Of a DNA stretch of 28,403 bases, positions 7,138 to 15,214 are shown one piece after another (the stretch's first letter is position 1; every line of letters starts with the position of its first letter). Origin of the DNA: CAYXRK01 sp964467615 (GTDB taxonomy: Bacteria; Hydrogenedentota; Hydrogenedentia; Hydrogenedentales; GCA-2746185). The notes below the pieces were generated by a model. That model was not told the origin of the DNA and ran no database searches. It worked only from the letters and a program-made list of their open reading frames with translations. The stretch covers positions 1 to 28,403 of the forward strand of contig CAYXRK010000044.1 of NCBI GenBank assembly GCA_964467615.1, read 5' to 3'. The translations under genes and the position numbers were made by a program.

Positions 7138-7950
7138 ATGGACACCGCCCTCGCCAACAACGTCATCCTCGTCACCGGCTCCTCGAGCGGCATCGGCGCA
7201 TGCACCGCCCGCGCATTCGCCGCCGAGGGCGCGCGCCTTGTTATCCACGGCAACAAGAACATCGACGCCGCCAACGACCTCGCCGCGGAACTCGGCGTCG
7301 ACGCCCTGGTCGTGCAGGCCGACCTCACGAAGAAGCCGCAGGTCAAGCGCATGTACTCCGAGGTCCTCGAGCGCTTCGGCCAAATCGACGCCGTCGTCTC
7401 GAACACAGGGGCTTGGAACTCGAAGCCCGCCCCCATACACGAACTCGGTCTGCGCCGTTGGGAAGAATCGCTCGCGCTCAATCTCACCGCGCACTTCCTC
7501 GTCGCCCGCGAATACTTTCGCTACCTCGACGAGCGCCGCCCCGATCAGGCCTCTCTTGTCTTTGTCGGCTCGTCGGCAGCGGTCTTCGGCGAGGCCAACC
7601 ATGCCGATTACGCCGCCGCCAAATCCGGCGTCGTCTACGGCCTCACTCGCACGCTCAAGAACGAGATCGTCAAACTCGTACCCAAAGGCCGCGTGAATAC
7701 CGTCAATCCCGGCTGGACCGCCACCAATATCGTCGACAGGGCCCTCGACGATCACGACACCGTAAATCGCATCCTTCAAACCCGCGCCCTGCGCCGAATC
7801 GCCCGCCCTGAAGACGTCGCCAACGCAATCGTCTACCTCTCGTCCCCGGCCCTCGCCGCCCACGTCACCGGCGAAACCTGGAACGTCAACGGCGGCATGG
7901 AAGGCCGCATCGTTCACTCTCCATCCGAAATCGACCCAGCCGACGCCTAA
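7138..7950 (+). CDS. Short-chain dehydrogenase/reductase (3-oxoacyl-ACP reductase-like)
   Basis: A 270-residue classical SDR that oxidises or reduces a carbonyl/alcohol with NAD(P)(H). The cofactor motif TGSSSGIG lies at residues 13-20. The usual NNAG is SNTG. The catalytic set is Ser145 or Ser146 in VGSSAAVFG, Tyr158 and Lys162 in YAAAK, and PGW follows as expected. The C-terminal VTGETWNVNGGM is typical of FabG-type SDRs. The substrate cannot be told. I prefer the ATG at 7138 to the TTG nine bases upstream. There is no clear ribosome site, and a TAGAAT word at 7124-7129 could be a -10 box giving a very short leader. It is divergent from the GH42-like gene and stands alone. Confidence 0.9.
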   Translation: MDTALANNVILVTGSSSGIGACTARAFAAEGARLVIHGNKNIDAANDLAAELGVDALVVQADLTKKPQVKRMYSEVLERFGQIDAVVSNTGAWNSKPAPIHELGLRRWEESLALNLTAHFLVAREYFRYLDERRPDQASLVFVGSSAAVFGEANHADYAAAKSGVVYGLTRTLKNEIVKLVPKGRVNTVNPGWTATNIVDRALDDHDTVNRILQTRALRRIARPEDVANAIVYLSSPALAAHVTGETWNVNGGMEGRIVHSPSEIDPADA

Positions 7951-8019
7951 CACGGCTCTTCCACGCGAGAGGTGCCGATCGCTCGGAAACGCGAGTCGTC
8001 GGCCGGCGAGGAGATGAAA

Positions 8020-8096
8020 TGGTGGGCGATACTGGACTCGAACCAGTGACCCCTTGCATGTCAAGCAAGTACTCTAACCAACTGAGCTAATCGCCC
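8020..8096 (-). tRNA. tRNA-Val (anticodon GAC)
   Basis: On the minus strand the 77 bases fold as a complete cloverleaf. The acceptor GGGCGAT pairs with ATCGCCC, the D arm has GCTC/GAGT, the anticodon stem is CTTGC/GCAAG around the loop TTGACAT, and the T arm has ACTGG/CCAGT with TTCGAGT. The anticodon is GAC, reading Val codons GUC and GUU. The discriminator is A and the CCA end is encoded in the DNA. Confidence 0.96.
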
Positions 8097-8112
8097 ACGA
8101 AGAGGGACACGA

Positions 8113-8141
8113 AGGATACCAAAGGTCCCGGGGGCAGTCAA
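8113..8141 (-). promoter_or_regulatory. Promoter of tRNA-Val
   Basis: On the minus strand TTGACT (8141-8136, five of six) and TATCCT (8118-8113, four of six) are separated by 17 bases. Transcription would start about ten bases before the tRNA 5' end at 8096. It is one of the best promoter matches in the window. Confidence 0.7.
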
Positions 8142-8156
8142 CGCGCGCACGAAACA

Positions 8157-8191
8157 AATCGGCCCGCCGCGTTGCGCGCGGCGGGCCGATT
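8157..8191 (-). terminator. Intrinsic terminator of the heme-PHM gene
   Basis: A perfect 15-bp GC-rich inverted repeat (8157-8171 with 8177-8191) encloses a 5-base loop. On the minus strand it is followed by TTTGTTT, and it lies 19 bases past the stop of the heme-PHM gene. It also insulates the tRNA promoter just downstream. Confidence 0.85.
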
Positions 8192-8210
8192 GACCAAAAC
8201 TTTTCCGCGA

Positions 8211-9461
8211 TTAGTCGGTGCTCTTGCTCTCGTCCACCTTGCCGAGTTTCGCCTCGAGAATCTTGTCCGGCTTCGCTTCGGCGTCGCAGATGCTGATCCA
8301 GCCGAGCATCATCTCCGCCGTCGTCGGCCCGTCAAACACCACCGACGCGTTCGCATCCGGGTTCGACGGGTTCGCTTCCGAATTGTCGAAGTACATCTCG
8401 CAGTCAATCCGCGTCCCCGCCGGAATCAACCGCGGTTCCGGATACTCGTACACCGTCTGCCAGTTAAAGTCGTAACGCGGCACATCGAGGATGACCTCCG
8501 TCGTCCCGTCCGGCCAGAACGCCGTGTACTTGGCCGCCTTCCCGCGAAGGTGCATGTGCGGCATCATCGTCAGCAGCAGCGTGTCCTTCTCAAAAACGCG
8601 CGACGATCCCACCCGCCAATTCCCCGCATGCGGCGGAATCTGAAACGACGTATTGCCAATGGCGGTCGATGCGACTTCGTGATACACCGGCTTCGTGTGA
8701 AACCACACGCCGATCTCCGTCTGGTCCCAAACCGCCGTGCCCGCGCCCGCTTCCTTGTGGTAATGCATCTCGAAATTCACCGTCGTGCCCGGCTCCAGAT
8801 ACGAACCGTAACCCTCCGGCAACGACTTCGGCTGCACGCCCGGCGCATTCCCCGCCAGCGGCCGCGCGATGACATGATGCACCGCTTCGCAGCCCGCGTG
8901 AATCTCCGCCGCCCGCACCCAACGCGGTTCCGGCAACATCTCCTTCGTTATCGTGACGGGAATATCGACGTACTCATCGGTGATCTCGTCCTTCACAAGA
9001 TACGGCTCCGGCAACTTCACGATCATATCCGGCGCGCCGAAATACCAGCCGCTGTCCTGCCATTGAACCGGCGCAGGTGCATCGGCAGCGTTACCCGCCG
9101 CGCCGCCCTGGTCCGCCCAATTCGTGATCGTGGCGATTTCATCCTCGCTCAATGTCCGCTCGCCCGCGAACACACCATGAAATTCCTTCGACGCATGCCA
9201 AGGCGGCATGTTCCGCGCTTCCACCTGCCGCGCAATTGCCTTCGCCCAGGGCCGCACCTCAGCGTACGAGGTCAGCGCCATCGGCGCGATCATCCCGCTC
9301 ATGTTTGCGCCCGCGGTCCGATGGCAGGTCTGGCAGTTCTCCTGCAAAATTGGCAACACGTCTTTATAAAACGTGACGCGCCCATTGACGTCCGCCAACG
9401 CCGGCAACGCCAATGCGACAGCCAACGCCGCCGCGAGTGTGAATCCAAATCTCTTGCCCAT
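8211..9461 (-). CDS. Secreted c-type heme / PHM-like type II copper monooxygenase fusion
   Basis: A 416-residue exported protein. Residues 1-24 form a signal peptide (LPALADV). A c-type heme site CQTCH occupies residues 43-47, with MPPWHA about residue 85 as a likely axial-ligand region. The rest matches the PHM/dopamine beta-monooxygenase fold: His195-His196 (HHVIARP) and His233 (MHYH) correspond to the CuH ligands, His302-x-His304 (PHMHLRGK, compare HTHLTGRK in DBM) to two CuM ligands, and Met384 or Met385 in AEMM to the CuM methionine. All copper ligands therefore appear present (alignment from memory). Such enzymes hydroxylate C-H bonds with O2; the heme may deliver electrons in place of ascorbate (inference). 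GGAGG at 9473-9477 selects the ATG at 9461. It is transcribed divergently from an M14 carboxypeptidase. Confidence 0.88.
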   Translation of the reverse strand: MGKRFGFTLAAALAVALALPALADVNGRVTFYKDVLPILQENCQTCHRTAGANMSGMIAPMALTSYAEVRPWAKAIARQVEARNMPPWHASKEFHGVFAGERTLSEDEIATITNWADQGGAAGNAADAPAPVQWQDSGWYFGAPDMIVKLPEPYLVKDEITDEYVDIPVTITKEMLPEPRWVRAAEIHAGCEAVHHVIARPLAGNAPGVQPKSLPEGYGSYLEPGTTVNFEMHYHKEAGAGTAVWDQTEIGVWFHTKPVYHEVASTAIGNTSFQIPPHAGNWRVGSSRVFEKDTLLLTMMPHMHLRGKAAKYTAFWPDGTTEVILDVPRYDFNWQTVYEYPEPRLIPAGTRIDCEMYFDNSEANPSNPDANASVVFDGPTTAEMMLGWISICDAEAKPDKILEAKLGKVDESKSTD

Positions 9462-9511
9462 GCTTCTTCGCCTCCGTAATGTTGAGATCACACACTACTC
9501 CATCTACGCTC

Positions 9512-9540
9512 ATTCTAACCCAAGAGTCCCAAATCGGCAA
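9512..9540 (-). promoter_or_regulatory. Promoter of the heme-PHM gene
   Basis: On the minus strand TTGCCG (9540-9535, four of six) and TAGAAT (9517-9512, five of six) are separated by 17 bases. The start would fall near 9505, about 45 bases before the ATG. Confidence 0.5.
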
Positions 9541-9558
9541 GAGGCCCCGCCGAGGGGC

Positions 9559-9588
9559 TTGGCGAGTTCGTCTGAAGTGCCGTATAGT
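9559..9588 (+). promoter_or_regulatory. Promoter of the M14 carboxypeptidase gene
   Basis: TTGGCG (9559-9564, four of six) and TATAGT (9583-9588, five of six) are separated by 18 bases. The leader to the ATG at 9620 would be about 25 bases. It is back-to-back with the heme-PHM promoter, with about 18 bases between the two -35 boxes, close enough for one regulator to control both. Confidence 0.55.
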
Positions 9589-9619
9589 GCCCGGTTTCGC
9601 GGACTGGGAGAGACCGACT

Positions 9620-12346
9620 ATGTGGGGCGCGTCCTGGATTCTCATTGCGTGGTTCGCCTTTGCAACCGGCCCCTCGGCTGCGGCTGACGAGGCGTTTGCG
9701 TATTGGCCCGGCGCGGAATACAACAGCCGCGTTCCCACGATCGAATCCGTGCTCGATTGCGCCGTCGGCGAGGACATCTATTCGCACGCGCAGATCGGCG
9801 AGTACATGCGCGCACTGGCGGCCGCAGCGCCCGATCGCATGCTCATCGAGGAATACGCGCGCACCTGGGAAGGCCGTGCACTTATCTTCGCCGCCATCGG
9901 TTCGCCGGAGAACATCACCGCGCTCAAAGACGGCAGCCTTCCGCTCGATGGGCTCCGCGATTCACGTTCAACGACAGATCGCGAGGCCGAGGAATTAATT
10001 CAGCGGCTTCCGGTGAAAGTATGGCTCGGATACGGCGTGCATGGCGACGAGATTTCATCTCCCGACGCCGCCATGTTGACCGCGTACCATCTTCTCGCGT
10101 CGACGAACGCTCCCGGCGTCGACGCGATTCTCGAGAACGCAATCGTCTTCATCGACCCCCTCCAGAACCCGGATGGCCGGGAACGTTTTCTCCATAACTT
10201 TCGCGAAAACCGTGGTCTCGAAGCGGACCCCTCCGTGTTGGCGGCGGAGCATTTGCAACTCTGGCCGGGCGGCCGAACGAACCACTACTTGTTCGACATG
10301 AACCGCGATTGGTTCGCCGTGACGCAACCCGAGACGCGCGGGCGTATCACGGCGATAAAAAAGTATTTGCCGCACGTGAACGTGGACCTTCACGAAATGG
10401 ATGCCAACTCGACGTACTACTTCTCGCCGCCCGCCGTACCGCACAACCCGTACATAGTGCCGAGCCAAATCAAAGGTCTCGAGCACATTGGCCGGAACAA
10501 CGCGAAATGGTTCGACAAGTTCGGCTTCGACTACTTCACCCGCGAGGTCTACGACTTCTTCTATCCCGGCTACGGCGATAGCTGGCCCGCCTTCTTCGGC
10601 GCGTTGTCGTCGACCTACGAAATGGCGTCGTCCGAGGGCCTCCTGATCGAACGCGACGATGGGTCCATGTTGCGGTTCCGCGATGGCGTGCAACGGCATT
10701 TCGTTGCATCGATCTCGACGGCGGAGGCAGCCGCCGCTCGCCGCGGAGGAATCCTGCGAGAGTTTTGGGAATACAACAAGTCCGCCGTCGAGGAAGGACG
10801 ACGCGGAGACGTTCGTTCGTACCTGTTGCCGCATACTGGCGACATTTCCGCAGTGGATAAGCTCGCACAGATACTGGCCTTCCAAGGCGTCGAAGTCCAG
10901 CGAACGCGAAAGGACGCGAAGGAATGCGGCGTTGAACTACCCGCCGGAAGTTACGTGATCGATCTCGCGCAGCCGGCGTATCGCCTCGTGCGTACCCTTC
11001 TCGACCCGAATGTCCCCATGACGAAGGACTTCACAGAGGAGCAAGAACGCCGCCGCACGAAGAATCTTCCCGACGAAATGTACGACGTCACTGCGTGGTC
11101 GCTGCCGCTGATGTACAACGTCGAGTGCCGACCCTGCGCGCGAGAGGTCAAGGTTGAATCCGAGCCCGTCGCCGGCGAACCCGATGCGGTAGTGCCACGC
11201 ACAGTTCCCGAGACCGCGGACGCGGTCGCCTTCATCGCGCCTTGGGGAACGAGCGCTGCGGGGAGGTTATTAACCGGCGCGCTCCGCTGGGAATTAACAG
11301 TACTGAGTTCGGACAAGAGCTTTACTTTGAACGACAGAGAGTTTCCGCGAGGCTCCTTGATCTTCAAAGTGTCGGACAATTCGAAGAGCCTTCGCGACGA
11401 ATTGGCGATGCTTGCTAGAGAATCCGGCGCGGAGATTGTCGCGTCGGACACTACCTGGGTCGACAGCGGCGTGAACTTTGGAAGCGACTACGTAGTCCGC
11501 ATGCGCGCGCCGCGAATCGCGATGGCATGGGGCGCGCCGACGGAGCCAACATCGGCCGGGCAAACGCGGTTTGTGTTGGAGCGGCAATTCGGTTATCCGG
11601 TCACGGTAATCCGAACCAAAGACCTCGACACACCCGAGCTCGACCGGTTTCACGTGCTGATTCTTCCCGCGGCCGGGACAGGTACTTACGCTGAGGTGCT
11701 GGGAGAAGATGGCGCGGAACGATTGAAGGACTGGGTCGAAGCGGGCGGCGTCCTGATTACACTCGATTCGGCAACCGCTTACGCAGCATTGCCCAATGTA
11801 GGTCTCTTAGATATTCACGAGGAGTACCTCGCGAAAGAGGGCGAAGAGAAGAAAGAAGAGAAGAAAGAAGAGAAGAAGGAAGAGGGCGAAGGAAAGGACG
11901 CCCAAGTGGAGGGAAAACTACTCAAATCCGAACGCGAGTTTACGTCCGAAATCGAGCCGGAAAAACAGCCCCCGGATTCGTTGGCAGGAGTGCTCGTCCG
12001 TGCGCAATCCGATCCGGAGCACTGGCTCACGGCCGGCGTTGCGGAGCGCGTCAACGTCCTGGCCAGGGGACGCCGCATTTTCACGCCGGTTACGCTCGAT
12101 AAGGGAGTGAACGCTGTGCGGTTCGCCGGGCCGGACGATCTCGTCGCGAGCGGCTACATGTGGGAGGAGAACCGCAAGCAGCTCGCGTTCAAACCCTTCG
12201 TGGTCGAACAAAACCACGGACGCGGAATGGTCATCGGATTCACTGCCGATCCCAACGTGCGTGCATACATGGATGGACTGAACGTACTATTTCTCAACTC
12301 CGTTTTTCGCGCGGCGGCCCACGCGCGGCCAGTGTTTCGCGATTGA
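9620..12346 (+). CDS. Secreted M14-family zinc carboxypeptidase, multidomain
   Basis: A 908-residue protein. Residues 1-23 (MWGASWILIAWFAFATG and on) form a signal peptide. The M14 domain spans about residues 50-390: His141 and Glu144 (HGDE) and His258 (DLHEMD) are the zinc ligands, and Glu334 in STYEMASSEG is the likely catalytic base. PLQNPDGRERF is also family-typical. The C-terminal half contains a glutamine-amidotransferase-like Rossmann segment (about 670-730: FHVLILPAAGTG, WVEAGGVLITLDS), an arrangement seen in large bacterial M14 proteins. A Lys/Glu-rich low-complexity stretch lies at about residues 735-770. It should remove C-terminal residues from exported peptides or cleave peptidoglycan peptides. 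GGGAG at 9606-9610 fixes the start at 9620; an upstream extension to 9479 would bury the signal peptide. Confidence 0.88.
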   Translation: MWGASWILIAWFAFATGPSAAADEAFAYWPGAEYNSRVPTIESVLDCAVGEDIYSHAQIGEYMRALAAAAPDRMLIEEYARTWEGRALIFAAIGSPENITALKDGSLPLDGLRDSRSTTDREAEELIQRLPVKVWLGYGVHGDEISSPDAAMLTAYHLLASTNAPGVDAILENAIVFIDPLQNPDGRERFLHNFRENRGLEADPSVLAAEHLQLWPGGRTNHYLFDMNRDWFAVTQPETRGRITAIKKYLPHVNVDLHEMDANSTYYFSPPAVPHNPYIVPSQIKGLEHIGRNNAKWFDKFGFDYFTREVYDFFYPGYGDSWPAFFGALSSTYEMASSEGLLIERDDGSMLRFRDGVQRHFVASISTAEAAAARRGGILREFWEYNKSAVEEGRRGDVRSYLLPHTGDISAVDKLAQILAFQGVEVQRTRKDAKECGVELPAGSYVIDLAQPAYRLVRTLLDPNVPMTKDFTEEQERRRTKNLPDEMYDVTAWSLPLMYNVECRPCAREVKVESEPVAGEPDAVVPRTVPETADAVAFIAPWGTSAAGRLLTGALRWELTVLSSDKSFTLNDREFPRGSLIFKVSDNSKSLRDELAMLARESGAEIVASDTTWVDSGVNFGSDYVVRMRAPRIAMAWGAPTEPTSAGQTRFVLERQFGYPVTVIRTKDLDTPELDRFHVLILPAAGTGTYAEVLGEDGAERLKDWVEAGGVLITLDSATAYAALPNVGLLDIHEEYLAKEGEEKKEEKKEEKKEEGEGKDAQVEGKLLKSEREFTSEIEPEKQPPDSLAGVLVRAQSDPEHWLTAGVAERVNVLARGRRIFTPVTLDKGVNAVRFAGPDDLVASGYMWEENRKQLAFKPFVVEQNHGRGMVIGFTADPNVRAYMDGLNVLFLNSVFRAAAHARPVFRD
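11838..11886 (+). repeat. Purine-rich tandem repeat coding a Lys/Glu stretch
   Basis: The 12-base unit AAGAAAGAAGAG recurs about three times in a wholly purine tract and encodes KKEE repeats within the M14 peptidase. It stays in frame because the unit is a multiple of three. It probably forms a flexible charged linker between the Rossmann-like segment and the last domain. Confidence 0.8.
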
Positions 12347-12366
12347 AGCGCCTCGAAGATGCCCTG

Positions 12367-12375
12367 TGCTACACT
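12367..12375 (+). promoter_or_regulatory. Extended -10 promoter of hicBA
   Basis: TGCTACACT is a TGn-extended -10 box (TACACT at 12370-12375). TTGAAG at 12343-12348 is a possible but over-distant -35 (21 bases). The leader to the ATG at 12406 would be about 24 bases. The same ten bases GCTACACTCA recur upstream of the PQQ-dehydrogenase-like gene. Confidence 0.35.
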
Positions 12376-12405
12376 CATTTAAAGATGATTTCGAGGTATT
12401 TGGGT

Positions 12406-12627
12406 ATGTCTGAATACACGTTCACCGTGGTGTTCGAGGAAGATGAAGACGGGCGAATCGTGGCCCTATGTCCAGCACTTCAGGGGTGTTTCACCGAAGG
12501 CTCGACCATGGAAGAAGCGCGCCGGAACATTCGCGAGGCAATCCAGGCGCATATCGAATCGCGATTGAAACACGGCGAACCAATTCAACGCGAGATAGAA
12601 TCGGAGAGCGTCACACTTGCCGTATGA
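12406..12627 (+). CDS. hicB: HicB-family antitoxin, short form
   Basis: A 73-residue protein made only of the HicB/UPF0150 domain. YTFTVVFEEDEDGRIVALCPALQGC is the signature first hairpin and GSTMEEARRNIREAI the helix that follows. The C-terminal DNA-binding segment (ribbon-helix-helix or HTH) found in longer HicB proteins is absent, so autorepression must work differently or not at all. In this family the antitoxin binds and covers the HicA active site. GAGG at 12393-12396 supports the ATG at 12406 rather than the in-frame ATG at 12385. The stop overlaps the hicA start by four bases (ATGA), coupling antitoxin and toxin translation, with the antitoxin made first. Confidence 0.88.
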   Translation: MSEYTFTVVFEEDEDGRIVALCPALQGCFTEGSTMEEARRNIREAIQAHIESRLKHGEPIQREIESESVTLAV

Positions 12628-12845
12628 GCCCGAAGCTTCCGCATTTGAAGCCGAGGGAAGTCGTACGGTTGCTCAAGTTATACGGTTTCGAGAAAGACCA
12701 TCAGACAGGAAGTCACGCCGTATTCGTGGACGCGAACGAACGTAAGGTGACGGTCCCCATTCATCACGGCAAGACGATTGGTATTGGATTGCTCAGGCGC
12801 ATTTTGGAAGAGGCGGGCATCGATCCGGACGACGTCAGGCGATGA
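12624..12845 (+). CDS. hicA: HicA-family mRNA interferase toxin
   Basis: A 73-residue toxin with the compact double-stranded-RNA-binding fold of HicA. LKPREVVRLLKLYGF is the first helix, TGSHAVFV carries the catalytic His31, and GKTIGIGLLRRILEEAGI is the C-terminal helix. HicA proteins cleave mRNA when not held by HicB. All expected elements are present at normal length, so it appears intact. The order hicB-hicA is the reverse of the E. coli arrangement but is common elsewhere. Confidence 0.9.
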   Translation: MSPKLPHLKPREVVRLLKLYGFEKDHQTGSHAVFVDANERKVTVPIHHGKTIGIGLLRRILEEAGIDPDDVRR

Positions 12846-12863
12846 GGTGATGCCCCTGCGTCA

Positions 12864-13724
12864 ATGAATGGAGCGCAACAAGTGAGTGCAAGCACCATAG
12901 TCGTAACCGGCGCAAACTCCGGCATCGGAAAAGCCACTGTCGCGGGTCTAATTCCGACGGGCGCAACCATCATCATGGCCTGTCGCCAACAGGACACCGG
13001 CGAAGAAGCCCGCGCGGACCTCGGCCGCAACGCCGACGTTGGCCGCGTCAAAGTCATGCAGGCCGACCTCGGTTCCTTCGCCTCCACGCGCGCTTTCGCC
13101 GAGCGATTCGCGGGCGAATATGGCCGCCTCGACGTGCTCGTCAACAACGCCGCGACGGTCCCGCTTGAGCGCACCGTCACGGCCGACGGCCTCGAGGCGC
13201 AGTTCCACGTCAACCACCTCGTATACTTCCTGCTTACCCACCTGCTGCTCGACGCGCTGAAGAAGGGCCCGAACGCCCGCATCGTCAACGTTGCCTCGAC
13301 GGTGCATAAGCAAGGGCGGATCAATTTCGACGACCTGCAGTGCGAGCGCGCGTACAGCAGCCTGCGCCAATATTGCAACACGAAGCTGATGAACATGCAC
13401 TTCACGTTCGAACTCGCCCGCCGCTTGGAAGGCGCCGGCGTCACCGTCAACTGTCTCCATCCCGGCGGCGTCCGCACCAACCTCGCGCGCCACGCGGGTC
13501 CGGTGCTCGCGGTCCTATTCAAGCTGGGCGGCGTGTTGATGCGCAGCCCGGAAGGCGGAGCGAAGACGAGCATCTACCTCGCCGCATCGCCCGACATCGA
13601 AGGCGTAACCGGAAAATATTTCGCCAACCGCCGTGAGGCCCACCCGAGCGCGGCGGCGTTGGATCGCGCCACGTCCGAGCGTCTATGGAAATTGTCGTCA
13701 GAGATGACGGGTGTCGGTGTGTAG
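12864..13724 (+). CDS. Short-chain dehydrogenase, retinol-dehydrogenase-like
   Basis: A 286-residue SDR. TGANSGIG at residues 15-22 binds NAD(P), NNAA and NVAST follow, and Tyr170-x3-Lys174 (YCNTK) is the catalytic pair. The pattern QFHVNHLVYFLLTHLL and HPGGVRTNLAR is typical of retinol dehydrogenase/WW-domain-oxidoreductase-type SDRs, which act on hydrophobic alcohols or ketones; the real substrate is unknown. The start is uncertain: ATG at 12864 has no good ribosome site, whereas GTG at 12882 has GGAG at 12870-12873 and still leaves the full Rossmann motif. It follows hicA by 18 bases and might be read from the same transcript, with no functional link implied. Confidence 0.88.
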   Translation: MNGAQQVSASTIVVTGANSGIGKATVAGLIPTGATIIMACRQQDTGEEARADLGRNADVGRVKVMQADLGSFASTRAFAERFAGEYGRLDVLVNNAATVPLERTVTADGLEAQFHVNHLVYFLLTHLLLDALKKGPNARIVNVASTVHKQGRINFDDLQCERAYSSLRQYCNTKLMNMHFTFELARRLEGAGVTVNCLHPGGVRTNLARHAGPVLAVLFKLGGVLMRSPEGGAKTSIYLAASPDIEGVTGKYFANRREAHPSAAALDRATSERLWKLSSEMTGVGV

Positions 13725-13810
13725 GACCCGCGCGTCCGGGCCAAAGACCTTGTCTACACTAGATATCGAAGACACGCATTTCGTAGCGGGACCGACTTCC
13801 GCGTCATGAC

Positions 13811-14242
13811 CTAACGGCCCGTGTAGCGCGACTGAATCAACCGTTCGTTTGCGAACGTGGCTACGAGTTTTGCGCCGCGATCTTCCCAAACATACACCTC
13901 CAGCCAAGGCGGCGACGCGGCGGCCAACTTGCCCGCGAGTCCGCCCACTGCCTCAATGCCGGAAAGATCGGCCTCGCCACGGTAGATCAGCGTACCTTCC
14001 CGGTGGACGAGAAGCGCGATCTCTTGATAGCGTTGACCATCGCGGATGCGGCCCACGGTCTCAGGATCCAATCGGCACTCGTACTTGGCGTGTAGATAAA
14101 GCGACAGGGGCAGCGGGACCGCGACTAACAGGGCCGCGACCGCGAAGGTGAGCAATCCGTAGCGTAACCGGACAAGGCGGTCCCCCTCCGCGAAAGCAAC
14201 TATGCGCCCTCTTCGGCGGAGTTTCTGAACGAACGCGACCAT
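13811..14242 (-). CDS. Small single-pass membrane protein, unknown
   Basis: A 143-residue protein I do not recognise. Residues 1-26 are basic (KLRRRGR), about 28-50 form one membrane helix (LLTFAVAALLVAVPLPLSLY), and the remaining 90 residues should be a small extracytoplasmic domain (YECRLDPETVGRI to the end). Its 5' end overlaps the epimerase gene by 43 bases, so it is the downstream member of that operon. AAAGGCGG shortly before the ATG is a plausible ribosome site. Coding is supported by the sensible membrane topology and operon position rather than homology. Confidence 0.6.
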   Translation of the reverse strand: MVAFVQKLRRRGRIVAFAEGDRLVRLRYGLLTFAVAALLVAVPLPLSLYLHAKYECRLDPETVGRIRDGQRYQEIALLVHREGTLIYRGEADLSGIEAVGGLAGKLAAASPPWLEVYVWEDRGAKLVATFANERLIQSRYTGR

Positions 14243-15159
14243 TCGACCGCCTTTCGAATCCCCTCGTCAAGCATCACCGAAGGGTTGTAACCCAGTATAG
14301 CGCGGGCCTTGCCGATATTCGCGACGTAGTGCGTGACCTCTCCCACGCGCGAGGGTTCTACCGTGATGTTCGGCTCGACTCCCAGGGTGTGGCCGATGTA
14401 TTTCGCCATCGTGACCAGGCTTTGACCATTGCCGTACGCGAGGTTAATCGTGTGATTTACGTCGCCGCCCTTGACCAGAAGTTCGATTCCGCGAACGATG
14501 CCGTTGACGCAATCGTCGACGTACGTGAAGTCGAGGACTTTGTTTTCGCCGTATACCGTGATGGGTTCGCGTGCCCCGATCTTGCGGATGAATAAAGGAA
14601 TTACCCGCTCCATGCGCTCGATGTCATTGTCGTACCTGCCGTACACGTTGCTGAATCGGAACACCAAGTAGCGCAACCCGTAACACTGCGCGTAGGAATA
14701 GACAAACGCCTCACCGGCGATTTTGCTGGCGGAGTACGGCGACTCAGTGAAGGCAAAATCCGCGTGCGATTCTTCGGTAATGTAGCGATGGATGTCGCCA
14801 TAGACCTCGCGCGAACTGCTGAACACAACCGGCAGTCGATGGCGGCGGCAATATTCGAGGACGTTGAAGGTCATCGAGACGTTCTCGAGCGCGCGGTCCG
14901 GCTGCTCGACGAGCTCGTGTACTTTCGCATGGGCCGCAAGATGCACCACCACGTCGATTCCGGCCGGATAGCGGGCGTGCCCGATGCCTTCGTCGAAATT
15001 CGCGTACGGAACGCTCAAGTCCTGGAGCAGCGTTTCGATTCGATCGGTCCAAGTATTGGGGCGAATGTCCACGCCAAAGACGAAGTGTCCTTCATCGAGC
15101 AGCCGCAAACCCAGGTTCGTGCCGATTTGTCCGCTCGAACCAGTAATGAGCACGCGCAC
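14200..15159 (-). CDS. NAD-dependent sugar epimerase/dehydratase (extended SDR)
   Basis: A 319-residue nucleotide-sugar-modifying enzyme of the UDP-glucose 4-epimerase type. TGSSGQIG at residues 6-13 binds NAD, HLAAHAKV follows, SSSREVYGD holds the catalytic Ser/Thr region, and Tyr142-x3-Lys146 (YSASK) is the catalytic pair. RFSNVYG and FTYVDDCVNGI are typical of the family. The exact sugar cannot be told; 4-epimerase or 4,6-dehydratase activity are both possible. It starts at a GTG (15159) with a strong AAGGAGGGGG upstream. It is probably the middle gene of a minus-strand operon with a small membrane protein on each side, which suggests a role in surface polysaccharide synthesis. Confidence 0.88.
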   Translation of the reverse strand: MRVLITGSSGQIGTNLGLRLLDEGHFVFGVDIRPNTWTDRIETLLQDLSVPYANFDEGIGHARYPAGIDVVVHLAAHAKVHELVEQPDRALENVSMTFNVLEYCRRHRLPVVFSSSREVYGDIHRYITEESHADFAFTESPYSASKIAGEAFVYSYAQCYGLRYLVFRFSNVYGRYDNDIERMERVIPLFIRKIGAREPITVYGENKVLDFTYVDDCVNGIVRGIELLVKGGDVNHTINLAYGNGQSLVTMAKYIGHTLGVEPNITVEPSRVGEVTHYVANIGKARAILGYNPSVMLDEGIRKAVEWSRSFRNSAEEGA

Positions 15160-15214
15160 GATTTGGCCCCCTCCTTACGACGCGGCAGACGGTACCCAAT
15201 ACGGGCGCGGCGAA

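Noticed and set aside
7123..8064. 313-codon minus-strand open frame
   Set aside because: It is the antisense of the SDR gene and even runs into the tRNA; no domain is recognisable.
8020..8096. tRNA as an integration site for a mobile element
   Set aside because: No integrase, direct repeat of the tRNA 3' end or composition change is seen on either side.
8172..9479. 435-codon plus-strand open frame, Arg- and His-rich
   Set aside because: It is the antisense of the heme-PHM gene, whose motifs are unambiguous; the Arg/His-rich composition is typical of shadow frames in GC-rich DNA.
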